Source: Helianthus annuus
Lineage: Eukaryota; Streptophyta; Magnoliopsida; Asterales; Asteraceae
NCBI RefSeq assembly: GCF_002127325.2
Contig: NC_035448.2
Location: forward strand, 116,246,354-116,310,353
DNA length: 64,000 nucleotides
Direction: 5' to 3'
In this document: positions 24,401 through 36,673 of the stretch, piece by piece
How the letters are laid out: each line of letters begins with the position of its first letter
How positions within the stretch are numbered: position 1 is the stretch's first letter
Position numbers and translations under genes: made by a program
The notes under the pieces: generated by a model
Seen by the model: only the letters and a program-made list of their open reading frames with translations
Told to the model about the DNA's origin: nothing
Database searches by the model: none

Positions 24401-25935
24401 CGGATTGAACTCCTGAACGACTACGATTGCGAAATTCGCTACCAACCTGGTAAGGCGAATGTCGTGGCTGATGCATTGAGTCGTAAGGAACATGTCAAGC
24501 TTCACTGTGTTCAGGTTCGATCTGACCTTCAATCCCGCATAATTCAGGCTCAACATTCTTGTGTTATACAAGACTTGATGGGTAAAGAGATACCGTGTCA
24601 TACCAATCCTGAGCTTGAACTAAGAGACTTTGGGATATTCTATTACATGGGCCATTTGTGGGTCCCAAGCATAGACAATCTTCGCACCTTGCTTATGGAT
24701 GAAGCTCATAAGTCTCGTTATTCTATTCATCCCAGTATTGGTGGCCGGGTATGAAGAAAGACATTGCCTTATATGTTTCTAAATGCCTTACTTGTCCTAA
24801 GGTTAAGGCAGAACATCAACATCCCTCTGGATTATTGGAGCAACCAGAGATTCCGGTTTGGAAATGGGAAAACATTTCTATAGATCTCATTACCAAGTTA
24901 CCGCGCACTAAAAGAGGTCATGACACCATTTGGGTTGTTGTTGATCGTCTAACAAAGTCAGCACATTTCTTGCCGATCCGTGAGGATCTATCTGCTGACA
25001 AGCTTGCCAAAATCTATGTTGATGAGATTGTATCTCGACATGGTGTTCCTTTGAACATTATATCTGACAGAGATGCTCGATTCTCGTCTCGTTTTTGGAG
25101 AACCATGCAATCTGCCATGGGTACTCAACTTCATTTGAGCTCAACGTACCATCCGCAGACAGATGGTCAATCTGAGAGAACAATCCAGACACTGGAGGAT
25201 ATGCTTAGAGCATGTGTGATTGACTTTGGTGGTAGTTGGGATTCGCATCTTCCATTGATCGAATTCTCCTACAACAACAGTTATCACTCTAGCATCAATA
25301 TGGCTCCTTTCGAAGCTTTATACGGTCGAAAATGTCGTTCACCGGTCTGCTGGAATGAAATAGGTGAAGCTCAGCTTACTGGACCTGAACTCATTCTAGA
25401 GACTACAGATAAGGTCAAGAAGATTTGTGAAAACCTTCAGACAGCTAGAAGCCGTCAGAAGTGTTACGCGGATCGACGACGCAAGCCCTTGGAATTCCAA
25501 GTTGGTGATCACGTCCTACTCAAGGTATCCCCTTGGAAAGGTGTGATTAGATTTGTGAAGAAAGGGAAACTTGCACCTCGTTATGTTGGACCATTTAAGA
25601 TCGTTGAAAGAGTTGGAAAAGTAGCCTATAGACTTGAGCTACCTCCTGAACTTGGAAATGTTCATCCAACATTCCACGTGTCCAATCTCAGAAAGTGTTT
25701 AGCTGATGAGAACCTCCACATACCACTTGAGGAAATTCGTGTTGATAACACGATGCACTTCGTTGAGAAACCTGTGGAGATTGTGGACCGTTCATTTAAG
25801 CAGTTGAAGGGCAAGCGGATTAAATTGGTCAAAGTTCGCTGGGAATCTAAGCGTGGCCCAGAGTTTACATGGGAACGTGAAGATCAGATGAAAGCGAAAT
25901 ATCCGCATCTATTCTCACAAGTTTCCTCTAAATAA
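21470..25935 (+). pseudogene. gag-pol: D gag-pol polyprotein, three lesions
   Basis: The start ATG at 21470 (MPPRRNVPQ) gives the standard Tekay-type Gag. CCHC knuckles are at about 22410-22450 ([14 protein letters not shown]) and 22530-22570 ([14 protein letters not shown]). Protease has [10 protein letters not shown] (about 22705). RT has FIDDIL (about 23710). RNase H has [10 protein letters not shown] (about 24150). Integrase D, D, E are in the [11 protein letters not shown] region, ISDRDARF and [10 protein letters not shown]. The chromodomain-like tail ends at 25935. Lesions are a TAG at 21782-21784, a TAG at 24356-24358, and a deletion of about 34 bp near 24735 between the integrase HH and CC residues that shifts the frame, sized by comparison with element E. 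Otherwise it is intact and the youngest pol here. Confidence 0.88.
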
Positions 25936-25960
25936 ATTTCGGGACGAAATTTCCTGAAGT

Positions 25961-25969
25961 AGGGGAGAC
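25961..25969 (+). other. Polypurine tract of D
   Basis: AGGGGAGAC is immediately before the second LTR; plus-strand DNA synthesis would be primed here. The same tract precedes the first LTR at 17180-17188, which is not expected of a normal 5' LTR. Confidence 0.75.
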
Positions 25970-28900
25970 TGTGACATCTGTGCTTGTGATATCATTATTC
26001 AAACTCTGAACAATACAATATTAATAAAACAGTGTGTTTTTGATCCCAATGTTTGTCATTTATGTTTGGTTTTGTGCCCATGTTGATTTTTGATCGATTT
26101 TGAACTCTATATCGCTTTCTGGAAAGTTATACGCGAACTGATGCGTTAACACGATCAGTTTAACGCGACAAACACTCCGGAACATCATCATAAACTTAAC
26201 ATACCTTAAATAACCTTTACATAACTTAGAAATAAGTTTTAAAGGCTTTGGTATGGCAAAAACAAGTTTATTCGCTCTCAGGGACTATTTGCGTCAACAT
26301 GCAAAAGTCTGCCGTTTCGTAAGGCAGCGTACAGTCCGGAACTTGATCATAAGTTAAACATACCATATATAACCTAAACATGGCTTAGAAATAAGCTTTG
26401 ATAGGTTCGGTGTGCGAAAACATGCTTATATGATCTTACAAGGACTAAAAGTGTCAAAAACGGCGTAAGTTTGCATTTTCGCGCATATCTTACGTTCTGA
26501 CCACTTCTGGACATATAAAATTTTTGTACACACTAAAATATTTTTATTTTAGTGACCGGCATGCAAAAATTCCATTCGTTTCGCTATTTGGATCGTTTTC
26601 GCGCTCGTTGCGATTTCTGTCGTAATTAGCAGAACAACGCAGCCGTACGAGTAAACAAACCGACATCCGTGAGTTTTCCAAGCATATTTTGAGTCCCCTA
26701 AACTTTATTGACCTTGTGGAGCCTTGAAAATGGCTTAACGGGTGTCAAAAGTGCCTGAAATAGACTCAAACAAGTGAAGGGGCCAAAGCTGTCAAAATGT
26801 GAAAGTTGCTGATCAGATGCAGGTCCTTACGGACCGTATGGGTCCCCTTGCGGACCGTAAAGCATGCCCAGCGACCAGAAACATGAAATTTGCTGCTGTT
26901 TTGTAAAATCAGGCCCTTGTTTGCAATTTTTATGTTTTGGGGAGCAAGTTATCTCTTCTCCAAGGCTTCTCTTCTGCTTGTAACAAGTGTAAGGCTTGGA
27001 TTTCATGCTTAATGACCAAGAAAAACACTTGGAATGATCCCATGTTCTTGCTTCAACTATAAATAGCCAACACCCTCACTTCATTCTTTGCTCATTCCTT
27101 CTTTCTCTCATTCACATCTGCTTTGGAGCTCTCTCTCAAGCATTTGGGACTTTGTCTTCTTGTAGAAAAGATAGCAAGGACCCTTAGTGAGCATTCTTTC
27201 ATTTCTTTTTATGGCTTTCTCCTTATGTAGTGCAGAAAGTCAAACGTTTGGCCAACAGTTTGACTTTCGGTTTTGACCATCAATTGGTCAAGTCAAAGTT
27301 CAATTGAACTTTGAAACGTGATTGTAATCACGATAGCTATAATCCTTCGTGATTATAACCGCTGATTACCACGTTAACTAGTTGTAGTGTCGAGTCAAAG
27401 TTTCGGTCAAAATGCGTCTTAGCACGCATTTTGCCTCGGAACTACTTTAGGGTATCAAAGCACTTTGTTTTGATACCAAATCAGTAGGTTAAACATGTTT
27501 TGACATGTTTAACTCGACACTATTAGTTTGTGCTTGTTTAGGGTCGTAAGTTAAGCGGTCTAAACAACCGCTTACACTTTCGAACCCGACTCGTTTGGTC
27601 GATCTTTAGGATCCGACCAAGCACACTTAGTGATCATAGTTGCATAGGGAATAACCTCTGAGGTTATACCTTATGATCACATAGGATTGGTTAGTCATTT
27701 GCTAGTTAGCTTGTATGCCCATAGGAAATGACCAAAATGCCCTTTTGAAGCTAAAATCCGTATTTTGATTATGTGAACATATTTTTGACATGTAATCTGA
27801 TTTAGTAACATGTTTAGGGATTATTGGGCATGTAAGACTTGACATAGCACATAGTTAACCATCCGGACATAGTGTTACGCTAATGACGCCTTATAGTGAC
27901 TTATGTTACCATAATGTGTCGAAACGGGTCAAAAGCACTTAGGTAGGCTTTCTAATCAGAATGTTGGGACTATTAAATCATACCATATGAGTTCAATTAC
28001 TCATTTGATTTATAGAACCTCATTCTATCCTATCTCCCGATTTAGGAGCCGATTTATTAACATAGTTACCTATACTAGGTGCCGGTTGATTTCGTGATAC
28101 TTGGAGCTTAAATTGGTCTTATTCTCAAGACTAATTAGCAATCCCAAGTGAGTACATAGTTCCCCTCTTTTACCGTTTTCAAATATTTTCGGGTGATACA
28201 CATGTACATACATGTTACTTTTGTGCATTTCTTGCTTTTATGACATAAACATGCTAGTTTCATCTAGTACATATTTAGTACATGCTTTCACTATGTTTTG
28301 CTATGTATGTTAAGCATGCTAGCACATTGATTTGTTACACATTTGTTACATATGTTTACTTAGCATATGGAACACATTGCTTTACATGACATTTTTGCTA
28401 TGTATGTTTACTGAGCATGCTAGCACATTGTTTTACATGAACATTTCTACTAGGCATGTTTACTTAGCATTCCTAGTACATGGTTTTCACATGCTACATT
28501 GGTTATGACATTTGGTGTGTTAAATCGGGACAATAATACATTCATTAACATTGATCACGCCGCTCGGACTTATGTAATGGTACCATAGGAATTGACAACT
28601 CCCGTTTCCGACTTCCTGGGTTTGTTTGGAAGTTGGGAATGACAGAATCCGACTACATAACTTTAGATGAACCTTTAATTCGTTTAAGGGTTTGTCGCCA
28701 CAGTCGCAAGGCTTGAATGTATGCGATTAACATGACTGCATAAATGTTTGTAATCATAAAGCATTGTTTTTTCTGCAAAGCATAACATTTGATTTAAACT
28801 TAGGTTTATTCAAAAACATGTTTTGTACATTTTCTATGGGGTTGAGTAACTTCTAGTTATTCACCATACATGACATTTGTTTTCACATTAGACATCATTA

Positions 28901-29633
28901 CATAGTTAAGTAGATGATTTCCTACTTGCTATGCATTTCATTGGTTATACATGATACACATGACATTGTACACGGTTTACACATACACATTTTGACATGG
29001 AACAAGACATTTTGGTTGGTTATTGATAAGTGACTTATGTAACGGGGCTATGTGTTATATGATAAAAGCACGGTGGATACACCGCTGGTACTTCCTATAT
29101 ATAAGTGCTTTTATCGTATTATACATCGTTGCGTTATATAAACCACTTGGGCAAGACATGAACATTTCATACATAAACATGACATTGTTTTACAAATTAC
29201 ATATTTTATCCAAATTCACCTTCACTTGGTTATTTATTAAACCATGCATTATCATTTCATCATCATTTGATTTTCATTGATTTTTCACATGGTTTTACAA
29301 AGGAAAAACATTTTATAAGGTTCATGACTACTTTTTATTAAACACTTCCTTCAAACACAAGTCATGAATCTGCATAAACAAAACCTATGTATCTCACAGG
29401 CATTTTTATGCTGACGTACCTATTTTTACATGTGTTTCAGGTGCTAATGCATAAGGGTGTTTGTGCTTCACTTAGGCGGACTCGGGCCTTAGTGACTTAA
29501 AAGACAGTGTAACTTTAAATTTTAATAATACATAACTTTAATTGCCATGGTTGTTGAAACAATAATTCTGTCGCCACTCACCTCCCCGGCGTTTCCGCCG
29601 CGGTTTGTTGTTTTACGTGGCCGGGGTGTGACA
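25970..29633 (+). repeat. D second LTR
   Basis: 3664 bp, about 99% like the first LTR by hand. A 33-bp deletion between short direct repeats near 29505 accounts for most of the length difference. TATA at 27057-27066. It ends GGGGTGTGACA at 29633, after which the env-like ORF of element A resumes. Confidence 0.9.
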
Positions 29634-30401
29634 GTATGTAATCACTACTGAAAAGAAAAAGAAGGGCAACAGGTCAGGTATCACAAGCTGGGCATACAAC
29701 GATGAGAAAGGAATGTTTATTGTGTTGAGAAAGAATAACGAGGTGGAGTACTATCAGAGTTCTGAAGATTTCAACTCCTGGACTCCACTTGATTTAAGAG
29801 AGTTGAGCAATGCTAGATTTCATAATCAAGTCAAGAATCCAAATTGCAAAATTGGAGTTAACTTCTACAACAGGCTGCAGCAACAGGCTCGAGTCAACTT
29901 CAGAGATATGAAATTAGCTGAGTCTATTGTTGTTGAAGATGCCGAGGTGTTGGATCCTGTGACTGGAAAGCCTTATAAGACAGTGGAGTGGCCAGCCACT
30001 AAACAAGCAAATACAGTGCCGCTGTTAAAAGAGCTTCCGGATAACAGTCTGAAGAACTTTCAATTTTGGATATATGATCAAGTTTCTGGTCAGGCTGTGG
30101 TTATTTGTGCTGATGCAGAATATCGGTTTATGGATACTCGAGATTTGATGTGCTTCGGTGAAAATGACATCAATCTCTTAGCAAATCGCAAATTCAGAGT
30201 GATCCTGAGTACGAATTGTGTGCCAAGAGTTGGACAGGAGCTGTGGCCCAAATTATGAATCTCAAGTTATGGTCAGGGCAACGTTCGAGAGTTGAGACAC
30301 AGCTGTTCAGTCCGTATGTGGGGAGGAGCATACCGATCTTGCCTGAATTACGAAGGAAACAAAAGAAACAATCTAGAAAGCAGAAAAGAAAGGAGCAGTG
30401 A
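29634..30401 (+). pseudogene. A env-like ORF, C-terminal part
   Basis: The frame resumes just after D (YVITTEKKKKGNRSGITSW) and aligns with the C-terminal domain of the B env-like ORF: ITSWAYN against IISWGFL, a shared Arg/Tyr-rich stretch, and a final FWIYDQVSGQAVV against DWVYSCITTEAII. A one-base frameshift near 30200 moves the true end from the stop at 30256-30258 to 30399-30401, where the tail is Lys/Arg/Gln-rich as in B. The protein has no recognised enzymatic motif. Function unknown. Confidence 0.68.
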
Positions 30402-30438
30402 TTATGAAGAGCCAAGTCAACACAAACCTAGGGGGTAT

Positions 30439-30796
30439 TGTAAGGGTATAAACTAGTATAGGTTTACGTCTGTCTTGGATTACTATAGTTGTTTTGGGTT
30501 TGAACTATGTAGTGGGCTCGTTTGGTTGTTTTGATGTCTATGGGGTATGGGCTTGGCCCAATGTAAAAGGATCTCCTATGCATGTATAAATAGGGGAGTC
30601 CTTAGTTATTTTGTTGGTTGTTGATTCACTAGCAAACTTTGTGCCCTTTGTGCGTTTTGAGTACCAGACGATTCTAGGAATCGTGTGCTCTTGTTCTTGA
30701 ATCAATATACTTTGTGTTTCAATCTTCGACATCTTACTTGTATTTCCGCCACTTGTTAGGTGTTTGATATTCGATTGTATTGTTCCTGGACTTACA
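30439..30796 (+). repeat. A 3' LTR
   Basis: 358 bp, TGTAAGGG...CTTACA, preceded by the purine tract CCTAGGGGGTAT (30427-30438). It lacks the 33-bp terminal duplication of the 5' copy. TATA at about 30582-30591. It is followed by the GTGAA target repeat and the rest of the E LTR. Confidence 0.9.
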
Positions 30797-32598
30797 GTGA
30801 AGGATTGAAAGAAGGATTTCTGACCTTATTTCAACTCTTTTACACTCAATGCCGTCAAACGGGTAGAAACGGAGCTTGAGCCAACTCACCAATCATTCTA
30901 ATGGTTGTGTGGTTCAAGATTCGGATTCTATCTACGAGATTCGCCGATTCCGGGTTAAACGTTAAACTGCCATTCCGAACCGTTCACCGGCCGGACTTGG
31001 GTGATTCCTGTCCGAGCAGGGGAAACAAGTAAGAACGAAGGTGCCATGGTTCAGCTCGTTGTCAAAGAACCTCAATATAACGTCAAGCAATTGGAACAGC
31101 CAAGTGTTAGACGAACAGGCCGACCAGGTCAGAATGCTGACCGATCGAACAGGCTGTTCGAATGAACAGCCCAACCGATCGGACATGTCAGCCGATCGAC
31201 CAGGCCAGCCGAACGGCTAGCATATGGCCCCACTCTTTAACAATTTCATGAAGTATAGTATTGAACGAAGTGATGTTCGATCGAACTAGTGTTTGGTAAC
31301 ATTACTCTTTGAATCATGAAATACTATGCTTCAACCCCTAATCGATTTTCAACTCGTTCGACGTATTGGAGTGCCACCCGATCAAACATGCTAACCGATC
31401 AGGTGACATCCTGCTAAGGACTTACTACTGAAGTGTCTAACCGATCGGTTAAGCGGGCCGATCGAACGGCCCGTTCGATCGATCGACCTGAAAGGTAAGA
31501 ACACTTCAATGTTCTCAAATACTACAACGAAAACTTCAAAAGGACAAGCTATCATACACAAACACATCCTACCCAAGGGAAGAAACAATCCACTCGAATA
31601 GTCCAACCGATCGAGCCTACCGGCCGATCGAACAGGCTGTCCGAACGGACTGTCTAACCGAATGAATAACCCGTTCGATCGAACCTACCGTTCGATCGAC
31701 CATGCTGTTCGACCCATCATCACTTGTTACCCTATAACGCGTAAAATGTTACTCATCGTCATGTTATCGAGCTATTCAGGCTAACCCTACTCCCAAGCGC
31801 TCCCTTCAATCCATCAATCAATCGCTGTGAGTATACTCGAACCCTTTTTGCTTTAGCACTTTTGGGTGTTACATACGTTACTTATCTAAATCACAATCGA
31901 ACACACTACTCAACTATTTAACGCTAACCGTTCTGCATGTATTACGTGACTAAATGAATGCTTGTTGTTATGTTTACACGTGGAACGTTGTCTACCTGCC
32001 TTAACGACGTAGTACTATAGTTTGGACTCAGCACCCGTTCACACGGGGGTTGTTAAGGACAATTACTTGCATGGATTACGGTGGTAATCATGTATTGCGA
32101 ACTGTCTCGGACAGTCAACCCGCAGTCATTAGTATCGATAGATCCATATCGATAATTAACATGCTTCGTTATCCTCTGTGTACGTGCTGGTTATGCGTAT
32201 ACTATTTCGAACTCTATATGCTATTATCAAACTTGTATGCTCACCTTTACATTTCATGTATTGACTTTATTTAAACGTATGTGACAGGCAATTAGGATGC
32301 TTATCTGCTAGGAAGGCGAGCTTGGAATAAGCGTCTAGAGCATAGTTGTCTGTAGATCTTGCAGATCGAGTCTCTAGAAGCATTTGAACAATATTTATAT
32401 TTTTACTTAAATCTGAGTTGTCGGAACAGTATACTTGACTAGATGCTTATTTGTAATAACTTGTTTTATTAATTGGGATACGGTATGGACCGTATTATTT
32501 AAACTAAATAGTAATGATAGTTGTTGTGGAAACTTCTGGACAATTTGTTTCGCTCAGTGCCATACCCCGGTGATTCCGCCATCGGTTGGGGTGTGACA
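30797..32598 (+). repeat. E 5' LTR, second part
   Basis: It continues the E LTR after element A and matches 39271-40250 plus 55607-56423. Between about 31130 and 31700 it has many GATCGAAC, TTCGATCGAAC and CCGATCGG words, several palindromic. It ends GGGGTGTGACA at 32598. Confidence 0.88.
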
Positions 32599-32601
32599 GA
32601 T

Positions 32602-32613
32602 TGGTATCAGAGC
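32602..32613 (+). other. Primer binding site of E (tRNA-iMet)
   Basis: TGGTATCAGAGC lies three bases after the end of the 5' LTR. Confidence 0.9.
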
Positions 32614-33695
32614 CATAACTATAGGGAATTAGGCAAGACACGACCTAGTCCGGGTCGCTGTCTTAGAGACCTAGACTATAGTTAGGAACCAACAGACCAA
32701 GCTTATGTTCTATATCCTGTTACTCTTCGCTATCACTGCACTCGAATTTTTGAATAGAGTCAAGCGATTTAGTCGAGATTAGGTGTGAAAACCGCAAACT
32801 CTTGACTAAATTGTTTGAACAATGTTGATTCTATCAATTCATCAATGATTTCTTCATTAATTTTTCAGAACCAACGAGGAGAATTATACCAAATCAGGAG
32901 TGAAACCCTAACCTTGACAACTTGTTCCGGATTTTATTTATCTCACCAAAGCCTCGACGGACTCCAACAACCTGAACTCATGAGTATGACCTAGGGAATG
33001 CGTGTTGAATGCCCAAGAAATGAGGAGGAGACGCGATCCCGAAAGTCGAAATGTGACGACAAGTCTATTGTGAATAGTCGAATCGCTTTGGGTAGTCGAT
33101 GTCTAGTAGCCGCAGACAATCCGTTTCTCGATTTTCATGTGTTTCGATTCTCAGCCCGCAATTTCCTACTCTGATCGTTCATTGATTTTATATGTTTTAT
33201 GTGTATATATCTGTTTATGTGTTTAAATTTTTGGAGCATTATTCGATTTTTGCTATCACTTCAATCGACACACACAACTCGCATTGCCCTTCCATCTCAA
33301 AACAAAGGCAAGTCAATGCAAATCTAGATGAAATTACGCTACGATATACGCTTATACTATACTCGACATGCTATACGATTATACTATACTACCCGATACG
33401 CTATACGCGACCGATATATACGAACGACACGCGAACTTTGAATGATAGGTTTCTGTATTCTGACAGCCTCTGTGACTGAATGCGTATGTGCTTCTATGTT
33501 TCTGTGTTTCTGTGCTTCTGTGTTTCTGTGATCTACGTGCCTACGTGCTTATGGGCTTCTGTGATTACGTGAATCCGTGATTATGTGCCTATGTGTTATG
33601 TGATACGTGTTTTGACGTGTTCCTAAGCTTTAGTAAGTAGTAGACTTGTGAGGTGAGATTCGACTTGTTGGGTCTGAGACCTACGACAATGTCTG
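32614..33695 (+). other. E pre-gag leader
   Basis: No gene is seen in this 1.1 kb. Two simple degenerate repeats stand out: ACGCTATACGATTATACTATA-like sequence at about 33340-33420, and TTTCTGTG/CTTCTGTG runs at about 33490-33560. Confidence 0.5.
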
Positions 33696-35068
33696 TTGCA
33701 GACCACGTGGTCATCTGGACACCGAACCCCACTTACTCGCCAAGAGAAGAGAGACAAGCGTCTTGCTACAATCATCGCCAAGCAAGTGCCAAAAGCTGTA
33801 AGTGAGGTGTATGAAAACGTCAGCAAATCATCTGAGGAGTCACGAACCAAAACTCCTAAAGATGCTAACAAGACCGTTTTCAGCTTCCAACAGTTTAAGG
33901 CATGTAGACCAAAAGAGCTTACCGGAGAAGATGGCCCTACCGCCATGTTTCAATGGTTTGATTCGGTTGAAGTCACTCTGCGCCAAAGCGGCTGTCCTGA
34001 AAATCTCCGTACCCTCAATGCGACCGGTGTCTTCCAGTCCCGAGCTCTAGACTGGTGGACGGCCGAACGAAACAAACGCGGGAATGATGCAGCTTATGAG
34101 CTGACTTGGGAAGAGCTGAAGGCCGTCATGATGGACGAATTCTGCCCTCCCCATTAACGCCAAAAGCTGGAGGATGAGTTTTGGAACATCAAGCAGAATG
34201 ACGGAGACAACGCTGCTTTAATTGCTCGCTTCAAGCAGCTTAGCATTATCTGTCCCGATCAAGTCAAGACGCCAGACATGGCCATCAAGAAGTACATTCG
34301 AACTCTACCTGATTGTGTTGCCGACTTTGTTCATGCCGCCAAGACATCATCAATTGAAGAGACTTACTTGCTTGCCGCCGAGATCAATGACAAGCGGGTA
34401 AAGTCTCGTTTCTAGGATAAGCCATCCAAGTCTCTGCATCAAACTACTACTGCAACAACCGCCGACTCCACTGCTCAACCATCCAAGTCATCACGCCGCA
34501 AGAAGAAGCACAACAACAGCAGCTCCCGCAACAAGAACTGTGCTGTCACAACAACTGCTGCTCCTCTGCAGGCCGTACAGGCTCAACAACAGTCTCATCA
34601 CCGACCAGCCCCAGTGACCAATGCACCGCTATCGAAGCGTGCTTACACAGGTCCCCACCCGCTCTGCCCGACATGCTCATATCATCATCCTGTGGGAATC
34701 GCCTGTCGTTTTTTCGCTCACTGCAATCTATACGGCCATTTCACTACTAACTGTCGCTATGGTCCTCGTCAAGCCCCAGTTCAAGCCACCGCTCATCAAG
34801 CTCTACTCCCAGCCCCTCAAGGCCAACCTGCAGCTCAAGCACTCGCGGTCAATGCTTGAGTCTGCTTTGCATGTGGTGATCCTAACCACTTTGCAAACAT
34901 GTGCCCGAATAGGGTTGTGAAGCAAGAGCCCCAACAGCAGCAACAGCAGCCTCAGCAGCAGCAACAAGCAGCCCGTGCCAGAACCTTCAACATCAACGCC
35001 CGTCAAGCCCAGGCTGACAACAACGTGGTTAATGGTACGTTCCTTGTGAATGGTATTATGCATCATGT
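33696..35068 (+). pseudogene. gag: E gag, broken
   Basis: Retrotrans_gag-type protein: a basic start (TRQEKRDKRLATIIAKQ), then FQWFDSVEVTLRQSGCP and the DWWTAERNKRG block. One CCHC knuckle is intact (CFACGDPNHFANMC, about 34865-34905). The upstream knuckle (HCNLYGHFTTNC) lacks its first Cys. In-frame stops are at 34155-34157, 34413-34415 and 34857-34859. A frameshift near 35065 at the gag-protease border breaks the polyprotein. A Gln-rich stretch (about 34930-34970) separates the knuckle from protease. The true start is uncertain; an ATG at about 33690 is in another frame. Confidence 0.8.
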
Positions 35069-36673
35069 TTGTTTAATACTGGAGCCGATAACAGCTTTGC
35101 GTCATTTGAATTCGAGAAGCTCATTAGTCATAAGCGTTCTTATCTCCCCTCATCATTCGAAGTTGAAGTCGCTATCGCTACAGGAAGAACCGTCGCCGTT
35201 AATTATGTTCTCCGTGATTGTACTCTCGAGCTCAATAATCATATTTTCCCTATCGACCTTATTCCGATGCAGCTCGGAAGCTTCGATGTCATAGTAGGCA
35301 TGGACTTTCTTCGCAAAAACCATGCTGAAGTTGTGTGCTTCGACAAGATGATTCGATTCTCGCTCGCGAATGGTGATCTATTATGTGTATACGGTGAAAC
35401 AGCTTCGAAATGTCTCAAGCTCATGTCATGCATCCAAGCTAGCAAGTATCTCCGCAAGGAATGCAGAGCATTCTTGGCCAACACTGTAGTAGCGGAGAAG
35501 GAAAAGAAAAAGAAGGCCGAAGTCAAAGACGTTCCAGTAGTTCGTGAATTTCCTCAGGTGTTCCCTGATGATCTTCCCGGACTACCGCCAAGTCGTGATA
35601 TCGACTTTTGTATCGACCTTATTCCTGGATCTAACCCCGTTACCAAAGCCCCTTATCAACTCGCGCCATCCGAAATGCGGGAACTTTTGAACCAACTCCA
35701 GGAGTTACTTGAAAAAGGCTTTATTTGCCCGAGCACCTCTCCTTGGGGAGCACCAGTCCTCTTCGTTAAAAAGAAGGATGGGTCGTTCAGGATGTGCATC
35801 GACTACTGGGAATTGAATAAGCTGACCATCAAGAACCGTTACCCTCTACCTCGAATCGATGACTTATTTGATCAGCTGCAAGGTGCCAAGTGTTTCTCAA
35901 AGATCGATCTACGTTCAGGCTATCATCAATTGCGCATTCAAGAGGAAGACATCCCTAAAACCGCTTTTCGCACTCGATACAACCATTATGAATTCGTTGT
36001 TATGCCTTTTGGTTTAACCAACGCACCCGCTGTTTTCATGGATCTGATGAATCGTGTGTGTAAGCCATTTCTAGACCGTTTCGTCATCGTATTCATCGAC
36101 GATGTCTTGATCTATTCCAAATCGAAAGCCGAACACGCGCAACATCAATGTTTGGTTCTCGAGCTACTCCAGGGGAACCAACTCTATGCCAAGTTCTCCA
36201 AGTGCGAATTCTGGCTGGAGGAGGTTCAGTTTCTGGGTCACATCGTTAATAGTCAAGGTATTCATGTCGATCCTGCGAAGATTGAAGCAGTTAAGAGCTG
36301 GATTCCGCCTAAGAACCCGTCCGAAGTTCGTTCTTTTCTCGGACTAGCGGGCTATTATCGACGATTTATCGAAGGGTTCTCTAAGATCGCTGTGCTGCTT
36401 ACCGCTCTTACCCATAAAGACAGGTCTTTTGTTTGGGGAACTGAACAAGAGTCTGCTTTTCAAACCCTCAAGCATATGCTTTGCAATGCTCCTGTTCTCA
36501 CATTGCCCGACGGAAACAACGATTTCATTGTCTATTGTGATGCTTCCAACCTTGGTCTTGGCTGTGTTTTCATGCAACAGGACATGGTTATAGCTTAAGC
36601 ATCTCGTCAGCTCAAAATCCACGAGAAGAACTATACAACCCATGATCTCGAGCTAGGCGCAGTTGTTTTTGCA
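35069..36673 (+). pseudogene. pol: E protease, RT and RNase H start, broken
   Basis: Protease motif FNTGADNSF replaces the usual FDSGA or FDTGA, so the catalytic Asp is Asn here. RT is nearly complete with FIDDVL at about 36090. The [10 protein letters not shown] block has Trp where D has Arg. RNase H begins [10 protein letters not shown] and is interrupted by a TAA at 36596-36598; the same frame then continues. Confidence 0.82.

Larger units (their letters stand above)
16871..29633 (+). mobile_element. Ty3/gypsy chromovirus D (Tekay/Del-like) with surplus pol tail
   Basis: LTRs at 17189-20886 and 25970-29633 flank one gag-pol unit. An additional 318-bp copy of the pol 3' end and polypurine tract (16871-17188, matching 25652-25969) lies before the first LTR. 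The pentamer before 16871 is ACGTG and after 29633 is GTATG, so there is no target duplication. The two LTRs differ by roughly 1% by hand count plus one 33-bp indel, so the element is young. Long LTRs of about 3.7 kb and the chromodomain-like tail fit the Tekay/Del lineage. Confidence 0.86.
4484..30796 (+). mobile_element. Ty1/copia element A, Sirevirus-like, split by element D
   Basis: LTRs at 4484-4874 and 30439-30796 start TGTAAGGG and end CTTACA. They are flanked by ATGAA (4479-4483) and GTGAA (30797-30801), a 5-bp duplication of the E LTR with one later change. Domain order is gag, protease, integrase, RT, RNase H (copia order), then a long spacer and an env-like gene, the arrangement known from Sireviruses (SIRE1/Maximus). 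All three coding blocks are interrupted by stops and frameshifts. The env-like gene is further split by gypsy element D at 16871-29633. LTR divergence by hand is about 1-1.5%. Confidence 0.88.
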
